This document shows, one piece after another, positions 12,543 to 21,808 of a stretch of 21,820 nucleotides of DNA. Each line of letters starts with the position of its first letter. Position 1 is the stretch's first letter. Under the pieces are notes generated by a model. That model saw nothing but the letters and a program-made list of their open reading frames with translations, had not been told where the DNA came from and did not search any database. Source of the DNA: Thermoflexales bacterium (GTDB lineage: Bacteria > Chloroflexota > Anaerolineae > Fen-1058); assembly GCA_016931085.1 (NCBI GenBank), contig JAFGFO010000092.1:1-21820 (forward strand), given 5' to 3'. Position numbers and translations under genes: made by a program.

Positions 12543-15500
12543 CTACCTGCGTCGCCGCGCTCGCCGCAGGCCGGCCCAGGCCAGGCCAACGCCAAGCAGC
12601 AGGCCCAGCCAGGCGTAGGGGGCGTCCACGCCGCGCAGGCTGTGCAGCGTCACCGCCGTAGGCTGATTGCCCTCCACGCCCATGCCAAACACGCCCCACT
12701 CGCTCACCCCATCCGCCGTGACCGTGTTGGCCAGCGGATCCACCCGCGAGTAACGCTGCCAGCTCAGCCCGCCAAGGTAGCGGTAGGCATGGAGCTGGGT
12801 CTCGTCCGCGATGTGGGCGGCGTCCAGGTCGAGCTGCTCGTAACACAGCGTCACGGCGGCGTCAAAGTCTGTGCTGTTGTTGCCCCACAGCGTGTAGCGC
12901 CGCTCCAGCCCGCCGGGCAGATGGCCGGCGTGAGTGTACGCCAGCGTTACCGTGATTTGAGTCGTCCCGCCGGTATGCGTGAATGCCACGCTGCCGCAGA
13001 TCGCGCCCAGGTCGTAGCTGCCCGGATCGGTGATGGGCAGCGTCACCGTGAGCGGCGCGCGCGGCACAAAGCTGGCGGTGACGCCGCGAGGCGCCGTCAT
13101 CGCCAGCTCGCAGTCGCCGGCGTTGTGTACAGTGACACTGGGTACAGTGGCACAGTCCCCGCTCCAGCCGCTAAAGGTCCAGCCGGGGTCGGCCAGCGCG
13201 ACCAGGTACACCAGCGTGCCCGAGAGATAGGCCGTCTGGCTGGGCGTGCGTGTGACCGAGCCGTCGCCCGCCACGTCGATCGCGAGCGTGTAGGCAGGCT
13301 GCTGGCTCCCGATCACCACCTCCCGCGCCTCCGTCCACGCGCCGATGGCGAGCTGCTCGTGGAGCAGCGTCGTCCAGGTGTAGGCTTGGGCCTGGAAGAA
13401 CTTGGTCAACGTCACGGGCTGGCTAAGCCCCGCCGGGGCGCTCCAAATCAAGGCCCCGGCGTCGAGATCGTAGTACTCGGGCCCGCTTAGGACATTCGAG
13501 TCATAGTCTTGCCGCCCGCCCCACACCCACAGGCCGGGCCGGCCGGCCCCCTCCCCGGCCGGGATGAAGGCCCCGGCGTGGTTGCGCCGCGCCTCCTTCA
13601 AGTCGGGGAAGGACTCGTCCCAGGTGTTGGAGGCCACGTCGTAACGCAGGCCATAGGCATACTCGTCAGGATATTGCCCACACCCGGCCACGACGATCGA
13701 GCCGGCCAGGCGGTAGGGCGAGGCCGCGTCGAAACCGAACGCCCGCATCTGATCGCAAGCGAGGGGCAGATCGGCCACGCCGGCGTCGTCCCAGGCCAGT
13801 GGGCTGGCCGTATCCAGTTTCTCGGCGATGGCGAGCGGGACGAGGTTCGGAGCAGCGTAGCTATCACCCCCGATGGCGTAGATGACGCCGTCCGCCACCG
13901 CCACACCGATGTAACTGCGGGCCTGGCTCAGCGAGGGGCCGGCCGTCCAACGGCTGCCGGCTGCGGCGGTGATGTCAAAGAGGTTCGTGTTGGCCGTCAC
14001 GCTCGTGCCGTCAAAGCCGCCCAAGACGTAGGCGATGTTGTTCACCACCGCCACCCCGCCCGGCGAGGTTGCCAGCGGGTAGAGATCGGCGCTGAAGGTG
14101 GCTGTGCTCCCGCTGGCCGGATAGTAGCCCTGCACGATGTTCGTCACGGCGCCACTGCCAAGCCGGCCGCCAAAGATGACCAGCACCTCGTCGCCGCCGC
14201 TGTCGTTGAGGCGGGCAATGCTATAGTTAGAGACCGGGCTAGGCATGTCCACGCCCGTGTCGGTATAGACGCCGCTCGCCGGGTCAAATTCCCACACGCG
14301 GCCCGTGGTGCTGCCATTCCCCAATCGCCCACCCAGGAAGTAGACGTGGCCGGTGGCGTACGAGTATTCAGCGTCGAAGCGGGTGTAAGCGAAGGGCGCG
14401 GCGGGTGGCTGCTCCCACGGGTAAGTCATGACTGTCCCGGCCGCCGGCGTCAGCTCGTGGCCGAGCAGGGTCAAGCGCGCCGTGTCCCACTCCTCGCGCA
14501 GCCTAAAGGCCGAGGCGGTAGAGATCACGTCGGTGACGGTGATGGTATCCGAGGTCTGCACGCTGAGGGCCAATCCCGGCGACCAGGGGACGCCGCCTAC
14601 CTGCTTGTCCCAGTCAGGCAGTGGCACCTCGAACGCGCTCGTGGCGCTGAGCACGTGGCCGTGCCAGTTTAGCTCGGCCGTGTTGGCGACGCGCTCGCCC
14701 GGCCCGGCTGTGACATTGACGCGGAAGGTGAGCGTGGCGGTGGGAGGGATCGTCACGCAGGGCTCCGACGGGCGATACTGATTGGTTGTCGTATAGACCC
14801 AAGCGGACGTCAGCCCTCCCACCGACCAGACCTCGCCGCCGGACTTGGCCGTGGTGCAAAAGCCGCCTCCGTAGGCTGTCAAGGCCGTTGGGAGCGGGTC
14901 GACGGTATCGGTCCAGACGGCGCTGTACCAGTTGGCATAGTCGAGCCGCTCGGTCAGCGTCACGGCGTCGAATGCCCCGCCGCCGTCCGCGTCGCCGCCG
15001 ATGGCGTAGAGATATTGGCTGGTGGCGACCAGCGCGAAATCGCCGCGGGCGCTGGTGAAGGTCGGACCAGTCTGCCAGGAGTTGGATGCCATGTTGTAGC
15101 GCTGCGTGGCGGTGATGTTGTTAGTGAAGGAATTGCCCCAGCCACCGACGACGTAGAGGTACTGGCCTACCTGCGCCCAGCCGGGCACCGAGGCCGCCAC
15201 CGGCATGCGCGCGCCATCTGTGAACCAGGTCCCGGCCGCGATGTCATAGATATCCACTTCGTCAGACTGGCCGCCGAAGAGGAAATTGTCGTCGCCACCG
15301 GCCAGGAAAAGCCGGCCGTCCCAGGCGCCCATCGCCGCGCCCCAAACGCCGCGCGGCAACGCCGGTCCTTCCGACCAGGTGTCTCGGACGATGTCGTAGA
15401 TATAGAAGTGGTTGGCCCCGCCGCCGCCGGCCACGTAGATGCGGCCCTGGTAGCAGACCGCCGATGGCCCCTCGGTGGGGGCCGGGAACGGGGCCAGCGT

Positions 15501-18500
15501 CGCCCACGTGTCCACCTCGGCGTCGTAACGCCAGGCATGGCCGGTGCCGCTGGTTGGCACGCCGGCGACGACGTAAAAGCGGTTCGGCTCGCCGGGGCAC
15601 TGGGCATGGGCGTAGCGGACTCTGCCCCGCGGCAGCGGCGCGGCATTGTACCACGTGGCTTGCGGGGAGCGGAGCTGGGCAACTGGCTGAGCGACTGCTT
15701 GAGCGCTCTGCACCGAGAGAGGGCCATCCGTAGGGGCGACCCTTGTGGTCGCCCCAGCCGGCGTGGCCGCAGCCGAGTCGCGTGTCGCAGCACGCGTCAG
15801 CGAGGACGCCGGCGTATTGCTCCAGTACACGGCGTTAGCGCTGCTACTATACGAGGCGTTGCCATAGCTGGCGTGCAAATTGCCGGCGTACTCCACGCCG
15901 GCCGGCAGCGTGTCGGTCAGGCGCAGCGAGCCTAGCAGCGGATCTTGCGATTTGAGCGTGATCGTGTAGGCGATGGTCTGGCCGTTGTAGGCCACCGCCG
16001 GGCCGTCCTTGACGAGGGCCGGCGGCTGGAAGGTGACCGCGCGCTCCTCCGGCGGCATCCCCTCCGCGTGCAGCCACTCGTAAATCGTGACCGGCCCGCC
16101 ATCTCCTAATGGCGCAGTGATGCGCAGCGTCTTGGCCAACCGCACGTTGGCGCCGGGCAGGATGGTCACGTACCAGTTGCCGTCCATGGGGGTGACGACG
16201 CCCCTGGAGTGATATTCGCCCGTCATCGTCACCGGATAGCCGGCCCAGTCCTCGGTCAGCCGGACAAAGAGCGGCTCCACGCCAACATAGTCCAAGCGGT
16301 CCACAAGCTGCACGTCGTCGCCGGGGACAACGGTGAAGGGGCCTTCGTCGTAGCGGCCGAGGTAGTTCCCGTTGACATAGATTTCCTTCGTCCAGGTGAT
16401 GGCATCCCGCGGCGCGACGTGGACCGCGGCGCTATCTTCCACGCGATGTGGGGGTACATACGCCAGGCCATACATATTCAGACCATTGGTCCCCGTCATA
16501 AGGACACTGCCGTCCGTGGAAGAAACTCGGAACCAATCTCCATTGGTGCAGGCTATGGTCAGCGCGCCGGACTCATCGGCCGTGATTCCGGTCCCCCCAT
16601 ACGGACAGCCGGACGCCGCATTGGTGATGGTGATGGCGACGCTGCCGTCGGCCGGGTCAGTTCCGTAAATCCACGTGCCATCGAGTTGCCACAGGAGCGT
16701 CCCGTCAAAGGCCAAGCCCTCAATGCTGGACCGGCCGGGAACGGTGCGGACCAGATCGCCGGTGCGCGGATTATGGAACTCGATGGAAGCTGAGCGGTAA
16801 ATTGCCAGCTCCTCGTTGGCCAACGCCATCCCTTGCAGACCTGAAAGCGCCGCCGACCAACTGTACAACTCGGCGCCGCTCAAGTCGTAGGCGACCACGC
16901 GTTGCGGGCTGTAATGGCCGCTCCAAATCGTCTCGCCATCGCTAGCCAGGCCATTCGGGTTCACCGCGCCGGCCGGGAAACTGCCCAGGTTGGTCAAGTG
17001 GGCGTTGAGAAGGTGGATGGCGTCGTCGCTCCAGGTAGCTGCGGCATAGTAGGTGTCGACGGCCGGCGCATCAGCCGCCAGGCCCAGGCCCCGATAGTGG
17101 AGCGTGGCTTGGTTGGCCAGCGTGGTCGAGACGGGCGCTGTGGCCTGGACGGCGTAGGTGACGGTGACGACCTCCGGCGCCGGCTCGCGGCCCACCGCCT
17201 GGCAGCGGGTGGTGGTATTGTCGCTGTAATCCAGCGCCCACACCTCCGGCGGCCACTGGCCCTCGATGAAGGTCACGCCGGTGTTGCGGGCGCCCGGGGC
17301 GCCACACGCGAAGGTCACTAGCTGGTTGCACGCCAGGTCGGTGACGACGATGACGTTCGAACTCCAATCCGAGTGGTACAGCACACCGTTCTGGGCGTCA
17401 TAGTCGATGCCGGCCGTGTCTGTGATGCCCGGCACGGTACACGTCAGCACCTTGCCCCAGGTGTCGGTGACAAACCATCCCGCCTTGATCAGGTCGAGTT
17501 CGTAGACCAGCCCGGCGTCATAGAGCCGCGTGGCAAAGTAGCGAGGCGGCGTCCCCGGCACGATGGCGATGTCTACGATGTTATTTATCGCTGATCCGTC
17601 ATAGCTGTCGTTGCCTATCCCATCCGTTTCCCATGCGTTGAGGACGCGGCCGGCCGGGCCGATTTCGACGATGTTATCGTCATAAGCGCCGCCCCCGCCG
17701 TAATCGGTCAAAAAGTAATGGCCGCTGGCTGGGTCGTAGCCAATGCCGGTGCGCCAATCGGACCAGCCGGGATTTGCGTCCGAGAGCTTGAAGCTGTGGA
17801 GCACCGGGTGTGGCGCGGGATAAGCCAAGTCGTGGATGAACTGCGGGCCACTGCCCTCGTGAACGTAACGCGCCAGGTCGGTCTCGGGATTGTAAACCAG
17901 CCCCAGAGCATTGCTCGCCCAGGTGTTGGTGAAAACTTCAAGCTGGGCGCCCGCGCCGGCCGCGCTGTAAGTGGGCGCCGGGCGCGTCCAGTAGATGGCG
18001 TTGGCGGTCGGGCTGTACCAGGCCGTGCCGTACGTGGCGTCGACGGCGCCGGCGAAGGCCGCCCCGGCCGGCAGCGCGTCGACCAGCTCAGCCGTGCCGG
18101 TGAGCCAATCGGGCGTGGTGATGACGACGGTATACGTGATCCACCCGCCGGGATAGACCCACCCGGCGGAAGCGTCCTTCTCGACGGCCACGCCGCAGCC
18201 GCAGGCCGGGCAGAGGGCGATGGACTCGACGCTGTTCGTTGCCTGCATGTCCGTGTCGTTGCCGCCGGCGGCGATCAGCCGCCCGCCGGCCACGCCGCCG
18301 CCCGCTCCCATGCGCCCCTGGTTCATCGGCGGGCCGGCCTGCCAGCCGGCGGCCCGGTTGTCCAGGTCCAGGATCTCGACGCTGGGCTGGCCGTTAAAAC
18401 TCCACGCCGGCGCGCCGCCGTAGACGACGACGTAGCGATTCTGAACGACAGCGGCACCGGGCGATTGGCGGCCCACGCTCAACTGCGGGTAGCCGCTCAG

Positions 18501-21500
18501 CCAGGCATTCGCCGCGCAGTCATAGACCTGAACCCGGGTGACGGTATCCCAATCGCCCACCGCAAAGATCAGCCCGCGCGCGGTGACGGCGGAGGCGTAG
18601 CGCTGCGTGTACGGCATGGGCGCGGCAGTATTCCACGCGCTGGGATTAACAGGGTCGTACACGTACACGGTGCTAGTGGCCGTGTCGACGCCAGGATTGC
18701 CACCCATCAAGTAAACCTTGCCGCAGGCGGCCGCCATGGCGGCGCCGCCGGTGGATACCGGCAGTGAGGCCGCCAACGTCGTCCACTGCGAGCCGGCGTG
18801 CTTGGCCGGGTCAAGCACTTCGAACGCGTCCAGGTAACTGCCGTCGTAGCCGCCGGCGACGTAAATCTTGCCGTTCAGCTCGGCGGCGTCAATGTTGGCC
18901 GCTGGGGTTGGCTTGTCGTCCAGCGTCTGCCACCCAATGCCGGGCCGGTAGCGGGCGACGTCGCCCGATGCGACGCCCGCGTTCTGCCCGCCGATGACGT
19001 AGGCGTACGCGCCAGCGTCGTCGTCCAGACTTGCTCCGGCGCCGCGGTAGAACGCTGTCACAGGAGCGTTCTCCCCCCATTCCCAGGGTTGGTCCAGCAG
19101 CGCGGCGCGCTTTTCGATCACCATCGTATCCGAGACAGCCGGGTTGCTTGCCAGGTAAGCCGTGACGGTGACAGTGACCGCCGCATCGAGCGACACGCCC
19201 CGGTCAACCTGAACCTGCACGTCGAAGGATTGTGCGATGGTATTGGGCACCACGCCCAGGCTGGCGGGCATGTCCAGCACGCTCACACCGGGGCTTGTCG
19301 TGTAAGAAATCAGCACTTCTTCGTCCGCGCCGGTGTGATTGGCAAAGGCCAGCTCGTGCGTCTGCGGCGCGCACGGGCAGCCCTCGGCCTCGATGCGCGC
19401 CGGCCACAGGATCGCGCCAGCGGCAACTTGACACGGGGGCACCAGTTCATAGCCCGGCGCGGTGCAGGCCACCAGGTCGGGCTGGAGCGGAAAGTCGATG
19501 TTCGCGAGATGGGCGGTCAATTCTGCCGCAAGATAGGTCTGCGAGATATAGCCTTCTGCCTCGACGGTGAGCGTGTACGCGATTGATCCGGCCAGACTGG
19601 GCAAAGCATAGTCGCCGGTGAAGCTGTCACTCCACGTCTCGTTGTAGGGTGCTGGGGGATCGAGCGGATCGCCGGTGACGGTCACGTGCGCGCGTAGCGG
19701 GTAGCCGGTGCTGCTGTCCGTCACCCGCCCAGAGACGCTCCAGAAAGAGGCCACCGGCGTCAACGGAATGTCAGCCTGCCCGCCGCCCTCACCCACCGTC
19801 GTCGTGACGGTGTTGGGGGCGTAGCCGTAGACCTGGGCCGTGACGGCGTAGGGGCTGCCGCCGGGGACGCTCAGCGCGTAATAGCCGCCTTCGTCGCCCT
19901 CGCCAGAGAAGGGCGTGCCGGTCGTGGTATAGACAGTCTCCACCCACGCGCCCGGCAGGCCTTGATAGGTGGCCGCGTCGTAGACCGTCCCGGCCAGGGT
20001 ACCCCAGAAGTAGGGCTCGCTGTCGGACCAGACGTCGCTGTCACCGCGCCGGTCGTCGCCCCACACGGTGTAGAAATAGCCGCCGCCGGCGGCCGCCCCG
20101 TCATAGTCGCCATGATAGCAAGTCGCCAGGGCCGCGTCGTGCGTCACCGGCGAGGATTCGTCGCTGATACGCTGGTTGGCCTCAAAGCTGAGGCCACCGT
20201 CGCGTGAGATCGCGGCATAGCGGTCGTACAAGTTGTTGGTCGAGTCCATCCGCCGGTCGTACCAAAAGACGCCCACCGCGCCCGTCTCGCCCACCGCCAG
20301 CGCTGGGAAGAACTGGTCGGTCGAACCCCAATTGTCGTTGACCCGGCGCTCGGCTTCCCAGCTCGCGCCGTGGTCGGTCGAGCGGCGGTAGTAAACGTTG
20401 ACCACGTCGCCGCTGTTATAGCCGTCCGGGTCGTAGGAGTAAACGGCGTGCAGGATGCCATCCTGGTCTACGGCGATCTGCGGGTACGGGTAGTAGCGGA
20501 TGTCGCCGTTGAGCGCCGGGCGGCCGCAGGTCGCCGTGGCCGTCGCGTCACGCGGGTTGACCTGGTCGCTCATCGGGTTGGCCAGCGGGGCCCACGTCGC
20601 GCCGCCGTCGGTCGAGCGGGCCATCTCGACGTCGATGGGGCCGGCCGGGTAGACGTCCCAGTGCGTCCATGCCGCGTACACGTCGCCGCTCACCGGGTCC
20701 ACCGCCAGCCAGGCGCCATTGACCTGGTTGTGGCCGCTGACGTCCACCGGTGCGGACCAAATCCGCCCGCCGTCGCCGGAGCGGGCGGCATAGATGTGGC
20801 CGTCGGTGAAATCTGTCCAGGCAACGTACAAGCGGCCGGGGTAGGGACTGTCTGGGTTATTGTCCACCGCCAGCATCTCCTTGTCGTCGCCGGTGCCGGT
20901 GTGGATCATCTCCACCCAGGCCGCCGCGTCGCAGCCGGCGCCAAGGTCCCACAACCCCAGGCCGCCGTTATAAAGGGTGGCGAGGTAAAAACGGCCATCG
21001 GCGCGCCGCCAGGCGAGGGATGGGTAGCCAAACGAGTTGGCGTCGTTGAGCGAGCCGCGATCCACCCAGCTCGCTCCGCCATCCGCCGAGCTGCTAAAGC
21101 CGGTGTAGCCAAGATGCTGCACAACGCCGTGGTACGAGTCGGTATAGGCGGCGCACAAGACGCCGTTATCCTCGTTGTAGGCTACCACGGCGTTGCTCTG
21201 CGTCATCGAAGTGACCTCGCCGGCTGGGTCGTTGACCAGCACGTCGTTGCCCAGGGCCAGGGCCGCGGCCGCCGCGCTTGGGGCCTGGGGAGCCTGCGGG
21301 GCGCGGACCGGCGGCTCGCCCTGCTCCACGGCAAGGCCGTCCGCCCGATTGCAGGCGTGCAGCAGGGCCGTCTCGAACGCCCCGGACATCATGCCGCGCA
21401 GCGTGGGATCGTCGAGCAGGGCGCAAGCCGGTGCAGGTGTTGCTTCAGCCGGCGCCGCGCTGGCCGAGTATGACGAGGGAGGCGGCGGTGTCTCTATCAC

Positions 21501-21641
21501 GAGCGGGTTACGGTCTGCCTCCGTCGGGAGAGAATCTGAGGCGGCTCGCACGGCCCCAGCCAGAGGGGCCAGCAGCAAAGCCAAGATCAGACTCAGATTG
21601 AGCAAGCGCAGCGCGGGATAATAGGATCGGTACCGGTTCAT
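12543..21641 (-). CDS. Giant secreted multi-propeller surface protein with C-terminal membrane anchor (3032 aa)
   Basis: Function unknown; architecture clear. Sec signal peptide (hydrophobic 11-30, cleavage after VRA at about 33). Residues 130-545: sialidase-like region with BNR/Asp-box motifs near 186, 288, 343, 421 and 480 (S-x-DGG-x-x-W type). Residues 546-720: two carboxypeptidase-regulatory-like beta domains. Residues 850-1145: a kelch propeller. Residues 1150-1250 and 1740-1945: DUF11-like adhesin repeats sharing the motif YG-x-A-x-Y-S-x-x-ANA-x-YW. Residues 1290-1740: two further propeller-like regions. Residues 1995-2295 and 2415-2725: two more kelch propellers. Residues 2784-2858: InlB-B-like repeat. 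The C-terminus has one membrane helix (3009-3024) and a basic tail, LRRARRRR. The ATG at 21641 is chosen over one ten codons upstream because AAAGGAG lies six bases before it. Probably anchored outside the cell for adhesion or polymer binding. Two palindromes are translated within it. Confidence 0.93.
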   Translation of the reverse strand: MNRYRSYYPALRLLNLSLILALLLAPLAGAVRAASDSLPTEADRNPLVIETPPPPSSYSASAAPAEATPAPACALLDDPTLRGMMSGAFETALLHACNRADGLAVEQGEPPVRAPQAPQAPSAAAAALALGNDVLVNDPAGEVTSMTQSNAVVAYNEDNGVLCAAYTDSYHGVVQHLGYTGFSSSADGGASWVDRGSLNDANSFGYPSLAWRRADGRFYLATLYNGGLGLWDLGAGCDAAAWVEMIHTGTGDDKEMLAVDNNPDSPYPGRLYVAWTDFTDGHIYAARSGDGGRIWSAPVDVSGHNQVNGAWLAVDPVSGDVYAAWTHWDVYPAGPIDVEMARSTDGGATWAPLANPMSDQVNPRDATATATCGRPALNGDIRYYPYPQIAVDQDGILHAVYSYDPDGYNSGDVVNVYYRRSTDHGASWEAERRVNDNWGSTDQFFPALAVGETGAVGVFWYDRRMDSTNNLYDRYAAISRDGGLSFEANQRISDESSPVTHDAALATCYHGDYDGAAAGGGYFYTVWGDDRRGDSDVWSDSEPYFWGTLAGTVYDAATYQGLPGAWVETVYTTTGTPFSGEGDEGGYYALSVPGGSPYAVTAQVYGYAPNTVTTTVGEGGGQADIPLTPVASFWSVSGRVTDSSTGYPLRAHVTVTGDPLDPPAPYNETWSDSFTGDYALPSLAGSIAYTLTVEAEGYISQTYLAAELTAHLANIDFPLQPDLVACTAPGYELVPPCQVAAGAILWPARIEAEGCPCAPQTHELAFANHTGADEEVLISYTTSPGVSVLDMPASLGVVPNTIAQSFDVQVQVDRGVSLDAAVTVTVTAYLASNPAVSDTMVIEKRAALLDQPWEWGENAPVTAFYRGAGASLDDDAGAYAYVIGGQNAGVASGDVARYRPGIGWQTLDDKPTPAANIDAAELNGKIYVAGGYDGSYLDAFEVLDPAKHAGSQWTTLAASLPVSTGGAAMAAACGKVYLMGGNPGVDTATSTVYVYDPVNPSAWNTAAPMPYTQRYASAVTARGLIFAVGDWDTVTRVQVYDCAANAWLSGYPQLSVGRQSPGAAVVQNRYVVVYGGAPAWSFNGQPSVEILDLDNRAAGWQAGPPMNQGRMGAGGGVAGGRLIAAGGNDTDMQATNSVESIALCPACGCGVAVEKDASAGWVYPGGWITYTVVITTPDWLTGTAELVDALPAGAAFAGAVDATYGTAWYSPTANAIYWTRPAPTYSAAGAGAQLEVFTNTWASNALGLVYNPETDLARYVHEGSGPQFIHDLAYPAPHPVLHSFKLSDANPGWSDWRTGIGYDPASGHYFLTDYGGGGAYDDNIVEIGPAGRVLNAWETDGIGNDSYDGSAINNIVDIAIVPGTPPRYFATRLYDAGLVYELDLIKAGWFVTDTWGKVLTCTVPGITDTAGIDYDAQNGVLYHSDWSSNVIVVTDLACNQLVTFACGAPGARNTGVTFIEGQWPPEVWALDYSDNTTTRCQAVGREPAPEVVTVTYAVQATAPVSTTLANQATLHYRGLGLAADAPAVDTYYAAATWSDDAIHLLNAHLTNLGSFPAGAVNPNGLASDGETIWSGHYSPQRVVAYDLSGAELYSWSAALSGLQGMALANEELAIYRSASIEFHNPRTGDLVRTVPGRSSIEGLAFDGTLLWQLDGTWIYGTDPADGSVAITITNAASGCPYGGTGITADESGALTIACTNGDWFRVSSTDGSVLMTGTNGLNMYGLAYVPPHRVEDSAAVHVAPRDAITWTKEIYVNGNYLGRYDEGPFTVVPGDDVQLVDRLDYVGVEPLFVRLTEDWAGYPVTMTGEYHSRGVVTPMDGNWYVTILPGANVRLAKTLRITAPLGDGGPVTIYEWLHAEGMPPEERAVTFQPPALVKDGPAVAYNGQTIAYTITLKSQDPLLGSLRLTDTLPAGVEYAGNLHASYGNASYSSSANAVYWSNTPASSLTRAATRDSAAATPAGATTRVAPTDGPLSVQSAQAVAQPVAQLRSPQATWYNAAPLPRGRVRYAHAQCPGEPNRFYVVAGVPTSGTGHAWRYDAEVDTWATLAPFPAPTEGPSAVCYQGRIYVAGGGGANHFYIYDIVRDTWSEGPALPRGVWGAAMGAWDGRLFLAGGDDNFLFGGQSDEVDIYDIAAGTWFTDGARMPVAASVPGWAQVGQYLYVVGGWGNSFTNNITATQRYNMASNSWQTGPTFTSARGDFALVATSQYLYAIGGDADGGGAFDAVTLTERLDYANWYSAVWTDTVDPLPTALTAYGGGFCTTAKSGGEVWSVGGLTSAWVYTTTNQYRPSEPCVTIPPTATLTFRVNVTAGPGERVANTAELNWHGHVLSATSAFEVPLPDWDKQVGGVPWSPGLALSVQTSDTITVTDVISTASAFRLREEWDTARLTLLGHELTPAAGTVMTYPWEQPPAAPFAYTRFDAEYSYATGHVYFLGGRLGNGSTTGRVWEFDPASGVYTDTGVDMPSPVSNYSIARLNDSGGDEVLVIFGGRLGSGAVTNIVQGYYPASGSTATFSADLYPLATSPGGVAVVNNIAYVLGGFDGTSVTANTNLFDITAAAGSRWTAGPSLSQARSYIGVAVADGVIYAIGGDSYAAPNLVPLAIAEKLDTASPLAWDDAGVADLPLACDQMRAFGFDAASPYRLAGSIVVAGCGQYPDEYAYGLRYDVASNTWDESFPDLKEARRNHAGAFIPAGEGAGRPGLWVWGGRQDYDSNVLSGPEYYDLDAGALIWSAPAGLSQPVTLTKFFQAQAYTWTTLLHEQLAIGAWTEAREVVIGSQQPAYTLAIDVAGDGSVTRTPSQTAYLSGTLVYLVALADPGWTFSGWSGDCATVPSVTVHNAGDCELAMTAPRGVTASFVPRAPLTVTLPITDPGSYDLGAICGSVAFTHTGGTTQITVTLAYTHAGHLPGGLERRYTLWGNNSTDFDAAVTLCYEQLDLDAAHIADETQLHAYRYLGGLSWQRYSRVDPLANTVTADGVSEWGVFGMGVEGNQPTAVTLHSLRGVDAPYAWLGLLLGVGLAWAGLRRARRRR
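15733..15755. repeat. Palindrome GGGGCGAC-N7-GTCGCCCC inside the giant gene
   Basis: Perfect 8-bp stem with a 7-nt loop (CCTTGTG), translated as GATTRVAPT at residues 1963-1971. It lies in a low-complexity Ala/Thr/Gln linker between a DUF11-like domain and the second kelch propeller. The sequence matches a short interspersed palindrome I recognise from Chloroflexota genomes (memory, unverified). Confidence 0.75.
16097..16114. repeat. CGCCAT...ATGGCG palindrome inside the giant gene
   Basis: Six-bp stem with a 6-nt loop (CTCCTA), translated as APLGDG at residues 1843-1848. It is a variant of the palindrome at 8389, 9965 and 12313, here in a predicted beta-sandwich loop. Confidence 0.55.
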
Positions 21642-21647
21642 CGTTGT

Positions 21648-21654
21648 CTCCTTT
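21648..21654 (-). promoter_or_regulatory. Ribosome binding site that fixes the start of the giant gene
   Basis: AAAGGAG on the minus strand, six bases before the ATG at 21641. The alternative ATG at 21671 has no such site and would put ten polar residues (MHPPRRKETT) in front of the signal peptide, so it is rejected as the start. Confidence 0.75.
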
Positions 21655-21691
21655 CGTCGGGGGGGATGCATCGAACAATCATATAGGGTCT

Positions 21692-21720
21692 ATTATAACT
21701 TTGAAAGCCATGAAATGCAA
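21692..21720 (-). promoter_or_regulatory. Sigma-70-like promoter of the giant surface-protein gene
   Basis: On the minus strand TTGCAT (21715-21720) and TATAAT (21692-21697, perfect consensus) are separated by exactly 17 bp. Transcription would start near 21685, giving a leader of about 44 nt before the ATG at 21641. The surrounding region is clearly more A+T-rich than the genes. Confidence 0.65.
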
Positions 21721-21756
21721 CCGGACAGAGGAGGGGGCATTCGTAGCAAATCGCTC

Positions 21757-21808
21757 AAGTGGGGCAACCTCCCCGAAAGCTTAGAGCTTTCGGGGAGGTA
21801 AGTGGGGC
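21757..21808. repeat. 14-bp perfect hairpin framed by 9-bp direct repeats
   Basis: CCTCCCCGAAAGCT (21768-21781), loop TAG, AGCTTTCGGGGAGG (21785-21798). Identical 9-mers AAGTGGGGC flank it at 21757-21765 and 21800-21808. No T-tract follows on either strand. It could be a terminator-like structure for a gene beyond the right edge or a small mobile palindrome with a target duplication. Confidence 0.7.

Noticed and set aside
12324..13490. Plus-strand 388-codon frame starting in the intergenic region
   Set aside because: It begins inside repeats and then runs antisense to the C-terminal part of the giant protein; the composition is that of a shadow frame.
21642..21671. Upstream ATG extending the giant protein by ten residues
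   Set aside because: The extra residues are polar and charged, would spoil the signal peptide, and cover the AAAGGAG site that serves the ATG at 21641.
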